From the NCBI GenBank assembly GCA_964020155.1, contig OZ026561.1, positions 1,985,547 to 2,049,546 on the forward strand: a DNA stretch of 64,000 bases. Direction: 5' to 3'. A model generated the notes under the pieces. That model made no database searches. It was not told the DNA's origin and was given only the letters and a program-made list of their open reading frames with translations. This DNA is from Chondrilla cf. caribensis. Its lineage: Eukaryota; Porifera; Demospongiae; Chondrillida; Chondrillidae. The position numbers and the translations under genes are program-made. Shown piece after piece: positions 38,148-48,790 of the stretch. Every line of letters begins with the position of its first letter. Position 1 is the first letter of the stretch.

Positions 38148-40931
38148 CATGATTAAATCTAAACAACTGTTATGTGCAAATACTTGACTATTCATTTCTT
38201 AAGTTCACCATCTACCTACACTTCTAATACTTGTGAAACAGAGATGGTTGATTATGATAATAATTGAAAATAATTCCACATTGTAATAATTGTTACTGCT
38301 TGAACGTATGCATTAAAGCTGCAATAAGGTATAATGGATTTAAAATGCAATCATACTATAATTATATCATTTTTTGTTGATATATATTATATTTATTTCA
38401 TTTACCAAATGCTAGTCAAACCATGTCCCTGTCCATCCTCACCAAATAATGGCCTCACAAACTGTAATGGAACCCATCTTGCTGACAGTGGTAGCAGAGT
38501 GACATACTCCTGTAACAGTGGTTACACACTATCAGGAAGTAGCTATAGGACATGTCAAAACAGTGGCAATTGGACTGGAATAGATCCGAAGTGTTTGAAA
38601 GGTAAGAAAAATGAATGATGGAACAATACTATTATCACTAATTACCACTGTAATTACCACTTTCCTTTCATAGGTTGCATTTGCCCATCATCACCAGCTA
38701 ATAGCTACATAGATGACTGTTCAGGAACAAAGCCTTTTGATTCCATCTTATCATATCACTGTAACACTGGATATTCAATTTTCAACACTAACACTTCTAG
38801 GATTTGCCAGAGTGATGGACAATGGTCAGGAACTACTCCAAAGTGTGAGAAAGGTGTGTTCTGTATTGGATAATGTTTTTGTGATATTATTATTGTCTTA
38901 TGCTGGACACTAAGTTTTAATTTCACTACTGGCAGACAACTGTCCATGTCCTTCACCTCCTGTGAATGGTAGCATTGCCTCTTGTGTTGGATCAGCCCTG
39001 GTTGGAACCTACATCCACTACTACTGTGATAGTGGGTATGAACGTGTTGGGGACTTCAGTAGAATGTGCCAAGTTAGAGGATCCTGGACAGGAAGTGCTC
39101 CTACATGTGAAAAGAGTAAGTCAATTATTGAAATGCCTGTTGTGTTATACGTGGAATTATAGTAATCATATGTAAAATGTGGATTAAAATTTCCCTTTAT
39201 CTTATGATGTCTTATTTTTGCTTTTTATAATAATAATATTATACAGACAACTGTCCTTGTCCATCCTCCCCTGCTAATGGATATATAACTGGATGTTCTG
39301 AAACAAGTTCAGTTGGTTCATATGTGTACTACTACTGTAACAGTGGATATCTCCTGACAAGTGGAGATAGTTCAAGGAGATGTCTGCTTGGAGGGAACTG
39401 GACTGGAAGTGAACCAGTTTGTAAGAAAGGTGTGCAGATGAAAGCTACAGTATTACACACATAATATTATGTAGTTACTTCATTCCCCTACGTTGTTTTC
39501 TGTAAGATTGAATAATATTGGTTTTGTAATAGGTAGATGTAGCACCAGAGATATTGTACCGTATAGCGGAAAATTTTCACAGGACAGAATTTTCGCAGAT
39601 AGCTCCAAAATGAAGATTTGCGAATGAAATTTCCGCAGATGCTGGCCACAGTCATGTGATAGAACAACGAGAACTCTTCGATTTGTGGATTTTATTTTCG
39701 TGGATGTTAGGCCTACTGCAAATCCGTGAAAATTTTGTCCCACAAAAATTTCCCACAATACGGTAACAATTATATTGGAGTAACTAAATTAAATATAAGT
39801 ATTGCATTCTTTCAAAGGTTGCACTTGCCCATCAACACCAGCTAATGGCTACATAGATGACTGTTCAGGAACAAAGCCTGTTGATTCCATCTTATCATAT
39901 CACTGTAACACTGGGTATGCAATTTTTACTACTAACACTTCAAGGATTTGTCAGAGTGGTGGAGAATGGTCGGGAACTACTCCCAAGTGTGAGAAAGGTG
40001 CTATATATGTACAGTACGTCTATTGTCCCATATGCAGATATCAATTTGTTAGTATATGTTGCAATGTATGTAGTCCAGAGCGATAAAAATGCCCATTGAA
40101 TATTTGCAAATACATTGTCCGCATATTCTAAGGCAATCTTACAAGCAGCTTGTACATGTATTAAAGTATGCCTAGCAGTGAAACAGTCTATATTAAGTGA
40201 AAACACTGATAACCAGACCTGTTTCAATCAATCTTGTTGCTTATGTATGTTTATGTACATGCATTATAAATTTGCATATTATTCTATATACTGGAATTAA
40301 CCATAATACTATTGGTTAAATTTAGAACCCTTAAGTATAGATAAAATACATATTAATCAGAGTGTATGTATGCTTATGTAAAGCTCGAGGGCATTTAATC
40401 ATTTATTTTCATTAATTAATTCTCTCAAACTACATTAGTATATCTGGCATATAAGTTGAAGAGATTTTGGCTGTCATATGTATTTTATAATAATATTAAT
40501 AATGATATCTGTGAGTAGTAGTTTAGTTTTTGCACTGTATTTATATGTACACAATAGCAATTTGAAACTAAATTAGACACACTTTCGTTGTTTTTGCAGA
40601 ATCTAAAGTAAATCAATTGCATCAAGGATTTCTGAATACAGGTCTTGATATTATCTTTGGTATATCCAGTTTCATCACTCTCCTTGTTGTATTCTGTGTG
40701 ATACTGGCTGGAATTACATGTTTGGTGAAGAGACGTGCTTGTAAGGGTCCTACAAGATCACACAGATCAGAGCCTATCAACTTTGCATCTCTCGAAAGAG
40801 CAGATGAAAATGCATATCAGAAAGTTGATTCTTTTCATCTAGCCCTCAAAAATGAACCACTTTCAGAAGAGGGATATGGAAAAAATACTGAGAACAGTGA
40901 AGTACCTAAGTGTGTAGAGAGTGATATGTAA
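19833..40931 (+). CDS. CCP receptor gene 2: 44 CCP - TM - tail, 5' end lost
   Basis: Forty-four CCP exons and a membrane/tail exon, all GT-AG and phase 1-1, run for 21 kb. Together they would encode about 2790 codons. Domain order is T T U S (FGHABCDE)x3 F G H' A' B W X D B [relict W] X D B W X D W TM. It lacks the P-H'-A-A-B module and signal exon of its paralogues, and the Z domain before the membrane. Forty-two CCP exons are intact. Exon 16 is split by a transposon and exon 22 has a 2-base insertion. Because exons are symmetric, skipping these two would keep the frame. Whether the gene is expressed, and from which promoter, cannot be told from the sequence. It may be a decaying pseudogene, a gene using a new start, or a donor of exons for gene conversion. 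Confidence 0.78.
20221..20325. repeat. Large imperfect hairpin in gene 2 intron
   Basis: Arms 20221-20264 and about 20279-20325 are near-perfect inverted copies (GTGTAATAGTTATACAATGG against its complement). The motif GAATATACAAGCAC at the hairpin loop recurs near 20588, suggesting a foldback element covering about 20220-20600 or more. A small Cys-rich open frame (20364-20588, +) lies within; I do not recognise it. Confidence 0.65.
20641..20695. repeat. Perfect 17-bp inverted repeat
   Basis: TGTCGGGAAAATCCTTT at 20641-20657 is matched exactly by its reverse complement at 20679-20695. It is probably part of the same transposon-rich intron as the hairpin at 20221. Confidence 0.75.
20891..20957. 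repeat. Triplicated CTTATTCTAGTTATA motif
   Basis: The 15-mer CTTATTCTAGTTATA occurs at 20891-20905, inverted at 20914-20928 and direct again at 20943-20957. The origin is unclear; it is likely remnant transposon termini. Confidence 0.7.
23415..26258 (+). CDS. Gene 2 long repeat 1 (F-G-H-A-B-C-D-E)
   Basis: Exons 23415-23600 F, 23802-23990 G, 24103-24282 H, 24557-24736 A, 24998-25183 B, 25263-25442 C, 25572-25754 D, 26079-26258 E. This is the first of three consecutive octamers. All eight exons are open and in frame. Most domains carry N-W-T/S, a potential N-glycosylation sequon, at the conserved Trp. The D exon donor lies at the first GT of a long (GT)n run. Confidence 0.87.
25755..25821. 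repeat. (GT)n microsatellite starting at an exon donor
   Basis: About 33 uninterrupted GT units begin at the first intron base after the D exon ending at 25754. An interrupted GT-rich tail reaches about 25938. Antisense and sense open frames of His-Thr or Val-Cys repeats here are microsatellite artefacts. Confidence 0.97.
26330..30975 (+). CDS. Gene 2 long repeat 2 (F-G-H-A-B-C-D-E), A exon broken
   Basis: Exons 26330-26515 F, 26833-27021 G, 27084-27278 H, 27713-27877 plus 28953-28967 A (split by a transposon), 29256-29441 B, 29544-29723 C, 30114-30296 D, 30796-30975 E. Apart from the A exon, all are open. Compared with repeat 1 the unit is longer mainly because of the 1073 bp insertion and a larger E-upstream intron. 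Confidence 0.85.
27713..28967 (+). pseudogene. Gene 2 exon 16 (A domain) split by transposon
   Basis: The left part 27713-27877 reads [16 protein letters not shown] through GNWSET. The right part 28953-28967 supplies the last five codons and a good donor GTAAGC. Removing the insert and one AC repeat gives exactly 180 bases, the normal A-exon length. As it stands the frame runs into the insert and reaches a TGA within about 11 codons, so the exon cannot be translated normally. Skipping it would preserve frame. Confidence 0.88.
27878..28950. mobile_element. DNA transposon inserted in an A exon
   Basis: The 1073 bp insert begins CACAGGGGGATTATAACGG and ends with the reverse complement of CACAGGGTCATTATAACGG. 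It therefore has ~22 bp terminal inverted repeats with three mismatches or fewer, flanked by AC on both sides. CACAG termini with a 2-3 bp target duplication resemble the CACTA/EnSpm superfamily, but no transposase was recognised, so it is non-autonomous. Its body has more CpG than the host gene. Open frames on both strands (for example 28421-28651 +, 28475-28693 -) lack known domains. Confidence 0.85.
31047..34228 (+). CDS. Gene 2 long repeat 3 (F-G-H-A-B-C-D-E), G frameshifted
   Basis: Exons 31047-31232 F, 31554-31744 G (frameshifted), 31839-32018 H, 32403-32585 A, 32857-33042 B, 33195-33374 C, 33508-33690 D, 34049-34228 E. All except G are open. The A exon has one extra codon (183 bases) near its end. 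Confidence 0.86.
31554..31744 (+). pseudogene. Gene 2 exon 22 (G domain) with 2-base insertion
   Basis: The exon is 191 bases, where intact G exons are multiples of three (183-189). Alignment with the G exons at 23802 and 26833 places an extra TA at about 31600-31603 (AGTATACATGC where the others have AGTACATGC). Upstream the frame reads [13 protein letters not shown]; the rest of the domain ([27 protein letters not shown]) is in a different frame. The shifted frame has no stop inside the exon but would put everything downstream out of frame. A sequencing or assembly error is possible. Confidence 0.85.
32309..32328. repeat. Short (CCATAA)3 tail, possible SINE end
   Basis: Three CCATAA units follow a short GC-richer stretch (about 32220-32300, AATGGATGGTGGTGGGCGCC) in the intron before the third A exon. 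A simple-repeat tail behind such a body is typical of a SINE 3' end, but no internal polymerase III boxes were identified. Confidence 0.3.
34296..35575 (+). CDS. Gene 2 partial fourth repeat F-G-H'-A'-B
   Basis: Exons 34296-34484 F (one extra Ala codon), 34560-34742 G, 34880-35053 H', 35124-35300 A', 35390-35575 B. The order F-G-H'-A'-B-W is shared with gene 3 (58497-60048), so this marks the conserved 3' framework into which the octamers were multiplied. Confidence 0.87.
35742..39997 (+). CDS. Gene 2 membrane-proximal B-W-X-D repeats
   Basis: Exons 35742-35921 W, 36084-36263 X, 36584-36766 D, 37031-37216 B, [relict W near 37328-37440], 37628-37807 X, 37888-38070 D, 38416-38601 B, 38674-38853 W, 38936-39115 X, 39247-39429 D, 39818-39997 W. 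With the B at 35390 this makes three B-W-X-D tetrads followed by a final W. X domains are unique to gene 2 in this window. All listed exons are open and phase 1-1. Confidence 0.87.
37328..37440 (+). pseudogene. Relict W-class CCP exon
   Basis: The stretch GGAACAAAGCCTGCTGATTC and following bases align with the W exons at 35742, 38674 and 39818 (GGAACAAAGCCTGTTGATTC, then the TATCACTG, TATTC and GAGAATGGTC landmarks). The first third of the exon is missing and there are small deletions and stops. It sits exactly where the second tetrad should have a W exon. Confidence 0.82.
38071..38147. repeat. (GT)n microsatellite at a D-exon donor
   Basis: A GT run with one CCAT interruption begins at the first intron base after the D exon ending 38070, the same position as the run at 25755 in another D copy. 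Confidence 0.96.
39559..39763. mobile_element. TA-flanked MITE in gene 2 intron
   Basis: A 205-base element starts CCGTATAGCGGAAAATTTT and ends with the near reverse complement (AAATTTCCCACAATACGG), flanked by TA on both sides. Terminal inverted repeats and a TA duplication indicate a Tc1/mariner-type or similar non-autonomous element. It has no coding capacity. Confidence 0.8.
40600..40931 (+). CDS. Gene 2 last exon: TM helix and cytoplasmic tail
   Basis: A short stalk ([15 protein letters not shown]) precedes a hydrophobic helix from [13 protein letters not shown] to AGITCLV, then KRRACK. The tail has [20 protein letters not shown] and ends at TAA 40929-40931. The open frame and strong conservation with genes 1 and 3 suggest that this end of gene 2 was under selection until recently. 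Confidence 0.87.
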
Positions 40932-42550
40932 AATTAAACAGGTCAACATATTCAACTACTGTAATTTTATAGATATTACTAGAATTAATCATCTAATTGA
41001 CAGAAACCAAGATATAGTCGGCACAATAATTATCATCTACTTTATATTTTAATATAACTCAATGTAAGCACATATTATTATTTCCTTCTGAAACAAGTTA
41101 ATTAATATGCTATTATTGTAGGACTATTCACTATGTTGAAATGATAATAACAATAATATAGTCCCATAACAATAACAATAATATAGACATATATAGAGCA
41201 ATATACACCTATAAAACAATATTATAGCTACAATGGCAAGAACTGCTGCAGTGTTAGTAAAAATGCAACAATTATAATGTACACATGCAAACATAAATGC
41301 ATGCTATCTGTTTCAGACTAGTATCTGATCAATCAAACTAAAAACAGGAAAACCATGCCCAATTAACAGTTGTTCCTTATTGATAGAATACAGGCAAAGT
41401 TGAATTGCTAAAACAATGTTCATTATTGACGTCGAAATACTATAAGGACAGGTATGGAGAGCATGCAATTCATTCAAGCACCAGCTGATACTACTGATTG
41501 TGTACACTAAACTTCACGCATGTTATTCAAATATCAGTCACATGAGGAAAATGGATGCCATGCTGAAGAAGAGGTAAATTCCCGGATTCGTCGCTAGGCA
41601 GTTAAGGGAGAAGCTATGATTGATTACATTATGTGAAGAATGAAACAAAATTAAGAAAGTTTTGATATTCACTTTTCATCAGCTGATAGCATTAGATTTT
41701 GTTCCACCATGTCCTGGACGTTGTCTTGCTGGAATTGAGACCAATCTTTTCCAGTCAGTAATCACCTGGGGTATGACTGCACATTTGTTCCCACAGGTAG
41801 TCCCTGAGTCCTATCTCAAGGCTTCGATATGCATCACATTTGCTGTTCCTTGATTTGAATAATGTGTTTCTCCCCTATAGTTGGTGCTGATTATTCAGAC
41901 AGGTTTTCAGCTGGTGTTTGCAAATGTTTCCATGATTAACGTCCATGCTTTTGATTCTCTGGGATAGTGACTGAGTATAGCTTAATTTTGTACTTGATCG
42001 AGGCAAAATATATATCCATTGAAGTTGATTTTATGTTGAGGGAATGCTAAAATTAATGTCATTTTAATCATCATTATTAACTGTTACTCATTTGAAAATG
42101 TTTTGTCTTGTAAATGATTATTATTATTGATGTACCATGCAACATTTTGCATCTAGTGGGGTATATTATAATTATTACTGTGATCATTCAATGTTTTGCG
42201 GTCATTTCAAATTTCATTATTGTCTTTTGTCAAAATTTAAATCTCCTAATAATAATTATCTAAACATCATTATTATTATTATGAATATTATTATCATTGT
42301 ATATTGATATTATTATCATAATTATAATAACCATACATAATAAATTAGCATTATAATCATTATGGATGAGTGGTGGTGATACAAAATAATGATAAGTAAT
42401 GATAATAACTACAATAATATAACTAACATATTAACAAGAGCCTAATGCACAAATAATGCATCAAATTGAATATGAGTCAACAATAAATGATAGAGAATAA
42501 TAATATTAATAATAACAGCAATTATAATAAGAGCATGTAAACAAGACTAA
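40932..42550. other. Intergenic, AT-rich; contains duplicated segment
   Basis: No gene was recognised with confidence. About 41395-41515 is homologous to 63885-64000 (shared TGACGTC, GGAGAGCA, TTCAAGCACCA and GTACACT). At 41551-41573 a short frame (ATGGATGCCATGCTGAAG) ends at a GTAAAT donor. An open frame at 41662-41853 (VPPCPGRCLAGIETNLFQS) follows an AG; these could be fragments of an unrecognised gene. About 42060-42540 is ATT-rich low-complexity sequence. Confidence 0.45.
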
Positions 42551-42552
42551 AC

Positions 42553-45500
42553 CTAATCTACAATGCTGTCATACTCATCCAAGGATGAGATGTTGGGAAT
42601 GGGAAGGGAACCGAGCACTGAAGAGGCATTCCCCATCTGAATGGCCACAGAGATCCTTTGGAGCAAAAACTCATAAGAACGTGGCTCCCCTGTGGCCATA
42701 CTGAGACGTCTGCCCAGGTCCAATAGAAATGCCTTGGAATCTGGACCTATGGAACCTCCAGTCTCCACGGCAATCGGCTGAAACTGATAAGTACGATCGA
42801 GGTGGGCGTATTTCTTCACTTTTTCCTGTTCTGCATGTGCAGCTGCTCCCCCAGGTTCCTGTGATGCTCTATGGTGGTTAGATGGGCAGAAAGTATCCAC
42901 ACAAGTGGCATCCCACACGAGAAACCTCCCCTCTGACCATAGGACCATGGTGATACCATCTGGGCGTTTTCCATCTGAGCGATGGAGACCAGAGGGCTCC
43001 AATTGTGGAGGGGACCTTAGCAGAGACCAAAGACTGGTAGATGATGTTGTTTAAGGCATTGTGCCGAGAAAGCCCACCCTGGCTTGACTTGCAGCTCAGG
43101 CCATGGCGGGCATGATGGTCTACCTCTTTACGGCACTGTACACAATTGTGAGGTTGAACAATGGGAGCACCTACTCTCAGACCTATGGAAATACGGATGA
43201 TGTCATTGGGCATACAAAGTCCAAGAGAGGAGACTGGTGGAGCGTTGAGCCAGGTGCCTGATTCCCTTGATCCAGCACCCAAGAGGCGAGCTCTAGATTC
43301 GTGATCACTGCAGCTGCGGAGAAGAGAACCAAACAGAACTTCAACTCGGGGTTTGTCCCAGGACTTCTGGCGATTAGGAGAGGGAGGGAGTGGTGTGTCT
43401 GGTGGTAGGTCCTCTCTCCAGAAGCTCAAAGCAGAGTCCCTTTCAGTATAAGTGGTGGTGGATAGATGATGAGGTAGGAGTTGCTGCATAAGTCTGGAGG
43501 CTCCATCAGCAGAGGCCAAGAAGGCAGAAGGTGCAAGATGGGAGGCGCTCCTCAGGCCAAGTCCACCAGAGCCTACCGGAAGAGTGGCTTGAAGCCAGGA
43601 TGGATCATCATGGTGGAAGTCTATGTTGGTGATCCTGGAAACGATGGACATCAGTAGATTGTCCCAGGATAGCAAGTGTGATGATGAGAAAGCTGGAGAT
43701 GTGCGTAAGATGTGTAGAAGCTTGGGTAGGGCAAAGGAGTGACGGAGGATGGTGAGGGCATCGTGCGATTGAAGGTGACATAGTCTCTCTCCTATCAGCT
43801 TCAACTGGTGAAGTAGGGTGTCCAAGCAAGCATCCATAGCTTCATCACCTAAGGGTGAGCCCAATAGTGTAGCTTGTTGTGCATGGACAAACTGTAATCC
43901 GGGAAAGGTAGACAGCACATCATCAGCTGTGGATTGGTTGTGTGATATCAGCTCCGATTTTTCCACATTGAGATATAAGTCAAGGTCTTGACCTTGCTCT
44001 TCGATTCTTTTCAAATCAGCTGTGATGTCATCAAGACTACCATCTATTGTACCATCGTCCAGGTAGAAGACACTGAATTCAGATGTCAAACTGGATACTA
44101 GTTTGCAATTGTGGATGGTGATGCAAAATAACAAAGGGCCAATTGGATCACCTTGTTGGATTCACTCTGATGAATTGATTTGGTCACCCTCCCACAGCAA
44201 AATTGATGGGGCAGAGTATGCTGAGTGAATATATGGTAGTAGGTCTGGGATGAACTCTTTGGTGGCTTCAAGGATTTTATCACGTCTGATGCAGTTGAAA
44301 CCATTTCTGAAATCGACTTTCAGGATGGCTTTGTAAGATGGAAAATGGTTAAGATAAATCCTGCTGGCATGTACTGCTGCCTCAGCTCCTCCAGAAACCC
44401 AGAAACCCAGTTGATGTGGAGATAATACGTCTGGAATAGATTTCAGGGCATGTAGACAGGCACATTTAGAAGCAAGTCTTCTGATGGTGCAACCTATGGC
44501 GATTGGACGGATGCCACCCCCTTTCTTCTTGAGAGCAATGAGGGAGGCACCAAACAAGAGTGGGCGAATGGCATTTGGGGTTCGGCCCTCAAGCATCAAA
44601 GTGATCAGCCCAGCAAGAGCCTTCTGGAGGAGGGCACCCCCATCCCCCGCAGATATGCCAGTGAGATCCTTTAGATGTTGAGGGAGGAGACCATCGATAC
44701 CCCCTCCTGATCCATTTGGAAATGATGTAATTGCTTTCTTGATCTGTTCACTATCAATAGTGAATGGCAAGGGGGAGTCACAATCCAGATCTACTTTGGT
44801 GGAATTACAATGTGGAGGAGGATGTTTCAGTCTTAGAACTCCCAGGGTATCAGTTGTATGTTCAGCCATGGTATCCTCACTACATGCCAAGCGTACTGCT
44901 CCTCTGTAATTCCCTTCCTCAAGCTTACTGGACACTTTAGCAGCCAGTTTGTCCATGGGATGACATGTCCTCGACCTGGATGATGTCCTTGCTACACAGC
45001 TGTTGGTGGTAATGACGCTAGTCGTAATGTGGTCAATAGACTCCTGTGATACCTGCTTATTAACTAAAGAGGCCAAGCTCCACCGCTTTCCACCTCTTTG
45101 AGGAGTGATGGGACATTTCTTTGGGAATTGCAAGAGTCTTAACCAACAGGGGATGTCATTCCGGGTAATAACTTGCTCGATCATAGAGGCTAATCTTTTT
45201 GAGGCTGTTGTTCAGGACAAACGGGGTATTCTTTTCAGAACGTTCCTAGGTTGGCTCAGAAAATGTTTGGTTTGCTCGATTTCATCGCCAAAATCACCGC
45301 GTGTACTCACGACTTCATTAGCGGCGTTACCAGTGACAGCAGCTGCAGGAGGGGAAGGGTTTTCAAGAGGATCTACAGGACGAACGTTGTCAACGATAGG
45401 AACTTCGGATGAACGAATAGTTGACTGATTGGATAAACTGTTTTGCTGATTTTGCGCGGTCAGGACAGGAAAGGAGTTTTCACACCTGTTCAGGTGTGAG

Positions 45501-45649
45501 AGGGGCAGCCAGCAATCAACGCAGGATAGACCTCTCTTTACACATTGGCATCTAATGCATTTACCATTCTTCATGAAAGAGCAGCAGCGCGATTGTGAGT
45601 GCGATCGAGAATTCGTTCTTGCCGTTCTTGCCGCCTTGCCGCCATCCAT
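42553..45649 (-). mobile_element. Near-intact RT retrotransposon ORF, inactivated
   Basis: One long minus-strand frame starts at 45649. It opens with a Cys-rich segment (CIRCQCVKRGLSCVDC), probably zinc-binding. It continues after an in-frame TGA (45212-45214) with RT motifs GGIRPIAIGC, LKVDFRNGFN (motif A), a second in-frame TGA (44162-44164), QQGDPIG (motif B) and YLDD (motif C). Next come GSGGLGL, a CVQCRKEVDHHARHGLSC zinc-finger-like motif and, after a frameshift near 43000, KRPDG and FLVWDATCVDTF, reminiscent of a PD-(D/E)XK restriction-like nuclease end. The last stop is at 42553. The organisation resembles non-LTR elements with a C-terminal nuclease; the clade is uncertain. With only two stops and one frameshift it is a fairly young copy. 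Confidence 0.85.
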
Positions 45650-45809
45650 GCCACCATCTATGCCGCCATTTTCTTCTATTATAGCATTATTCTATTATTG
45701 TTATTAATATTGTTAATTGAGCAGTATAAACAATGGAATGGTTTTCTAATACGCGATTTCCTGTGTCATAATGGTCTCTATTGGGTGATAATGTGAACCA
45801 ATAGTTTTG

Positions 45810-48467
45810 CATCCCCTCCTAAATGGAGTGCATACATCAGTATTTGAGCATCATGTATCACATACAGACTGGAGGTTCTGGTGACTAGCAGTAACTGACA
45901 TTTTCTATCCGGTCACCACATGGTTTGTGTAAACGTAGTCCCTCTGGGAGGGTGTGTATTCAACAGTATTTGTGTTTTAAGCTGGATATGGACAGTGGGC
46001 AATAAACAGAATGTAATACCTAAGTGGTCACCAAGTCTACAGTACCTGTAGTGGAATGTACATGGTCAAGTATAGGAATTATCAATTATTATACCGTATC
46101 GACACAGATGAACATTTGTGACCATGGTAAGACACATAACCAAGACACACCACTACTTATTGGCAAACATCAGGTCTGTAGCACCTCCCGGATGGTGTAC
46201 ATGTCTCTGCATTTGTGCTTTGGTGCATCAAATGGACACTGGAGAGGCCATGGTAACTAGCAAAGAAATTGAAAAGTAAGTTCCTAGCTGGTCCATAGTT
46301 CATTAATGAGGGTGTGCATGCCATGCATCTGTATTTGTCCAGTGACATCTGATATGCATGGACACTGGGCAGTTTGTAGTGACTAAAACCAGAATGTAAG
46401 TTGGGAGATGCCAGGAGATTGTCAATATCATTGATAATTTAAAATTAGAAGTCATGAAGTGTACTGGGAACCACAACCCGTACAGATGTTGGCTCTAAAT
46501 GGGGTAGTTTTGATCTGATGACCATGGTGACCAGCACCGCAATGTAGAAATCACCTAAGTGATTACCACAAGGTCTATAGCACCTCCTTGATATTATACA
46601 TAAAAGGTATATGTACCATTGCATAATAATATATATATGATACAGGGTCTTTGTGACCGGCAACAAAACATACCTTGTTGGCTACCTCCAGTTCCATACC
46701 ACACCCAGGAGTGTGCAAATACCTCAGTATGTGTTTTGATGCATCACATGGGTACTGGAGGGGCCATGGTGACCAGCGATAAAATTTAACATTTCCTAGC
46801 TGGCACAATGCACATCCAGGAGGATGTGCATATAGCAGTAGTTGAGTTCTCAGGTTAGATATGTACGATGTGTATTTGCTTGCTGTGACCAGGGAAGAAT
46901 GAAAGCTGGGAGAGGCCACGAGACTGTCACCATTATTGATAATTACAAAGTGTTCCAGGTACCACATCCTGTACACATGCTGGACCTTACTGGGGTATTT
47001 TTATCAAAGACCAGTTTTGCATCATAATGCTGTTGCAATACAGACTAGAAAACCACAAGGCACCCATAATTTCTTACTACTGTAGATAATCAATGTACAC
47101 CAGAGCCCACAACACTCAGTTATAAGGTGTCCTTGTCCTAAATGATGTATATCCATGAGGGGAAGTTTAAGAATGGGCTGGGACTTCTTGAAGGCTATTC
47201 ATTCAATACTCCTGATCATGAATATGAAGCATGTTATCCATGAAACTCATGATAAACACATAAGGTAATACAGGGTGCACTATTGTGTAATGTGCTTACA
47301 TTTGTGTAGTTTATTATGTATCAGATTATAGTGACACATGGATCATACAAAATAACTGTAATGCGCCACGACCTACAAATACTACAAAATACTAAGTATT
47401 ATATTACACCTGCATATATTTTACTACCCTAAATGACTTTTGATCTAACAGTTATAATCTGAACTATAGAATATTATACAATAATTTTAAAATTGAAAAT
47501 GTTGTGGGGCTTTTGAACTTATAATCACACATATACTTAGCAGACTTAACAATCGCTGAAAAACATTGGTGTGACGCAATGTTTGTCCAAGTCGTTTTCA
47601 TTGCTTGGATTTTCAATTCTATATAATTCCAGTACTTGCATATCAATACAACGAGCATGCATATATTATGTTTCACAGGATTTTTACTTTCCAGATTAAG
47701 GAATGTGAAATAGGGCCCCTGAATGCATAATGTATAGGCAATGATTATTGAAATTATTATAGCTATACTAGATTTCTTGGATTACTTGGAATGCTGTGGG
47801 TTCAGGTGTTCATTGATTATCTACGGTAGTAACAAATTATGGGTGCCTTGTGGTTGTCTAGTCTACATTGCAACAGCATTATGATGTAAAATTGGTCTTT
47901 GATAAAAATACCCCTGTAAGGTCCAGCATGTGTACAGGATGTGGTACCTGGAACACTTTGTAATTATCAATAAGGGTGACAGTCTCGTGGCCTCTCCCGG
48001 CTTTCATTCTTTCTTGGTTACAACAAGTGAACACACACTGCACATATCTAACCTGAGAACTCAACTACTGCTGTATGCACGTCCTCCTGGATGTGCATTG
48101 TGCCCGCTAGAAAATGTCAAATTTTATTGCGGTAACTATGGCCCCTCCAGTGTCCATGTGATGCATCATAGCACAAATACTGAGGTATGTACACATTCCT
48201 GTGTGCGATATGGACCTAATGGTAGCCAACAAGGTATGTTTTGTTGCCAGTCACAAAGACTCCGTATCATTATTATTATTATTACCACAGTACATGTACT
48301 TTTGTATGTATAATACCCAGGAGGTGCTATAGACCTTGTGGTAACCACTTGGGTGATTCCTACATTGCGTTACTTGTCACCATGGTCATCAAATCAAAAA
48401 TACCCCATTTAGGTCCAGCATGTGCACAGGTTGTGTGGTTTACGGTACACTTCATGATTTAACATTA
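45810..48467. mobile_element. Foldback-type repeat cluster II with long inverted arms
   Basis: Left arm about 46439-47115 and right arm about 47792-48467 are inverted copies of ~670 bases. They give mirrored open frames such as 46842-47027 (+) and 48064-47879 (-), which differ at only about 7 of 61 residues. The ~675-base spacer and the stretch 45810-46438 belong to the same family as cluster I (14620-19260). No transposase was found. The element lies directly upstream of gene 3, as cluster I does for gene 2. Confidence 0.82.
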
Positions 48468-48790
48468 ATATTATTATAATAATGGCGTGTTAGGTTGTCA
48501 GAATGTATAACCAACAATGTTGCAATTCTATTCTACAAGTTAACTAAGGAGGGGATTTCTTACACTATGTACCATCTTTCACAACATGAACCCTTCATTT
48601 CTCAATCCTGCCTAGATGGGGTGTCTATCAACTGCAAGTCTGGAGGGCCATCGGAGGTTTCCCAGTTCATAGTAGTGGGCTAGCCAGATGTGAACAGTTA
48701 CAGAAGGCCAGTGTAAACAGTACAGGGAGGGGCAGACTTGATATCCCTACATAATAGATAGACAGATGATAATATTATCATTTAACTTTA

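Noticed and set aside
37915..38195. Minus-strand His-Thr frames
   Set aside because: Antisense of a D exon and its (GT)n run.
40933..40938. ATTAAA as poly(A) signal of gene 2
   Set aside because: Only two bases after the stop codon, too close to be a convincing 3' UTR signal.
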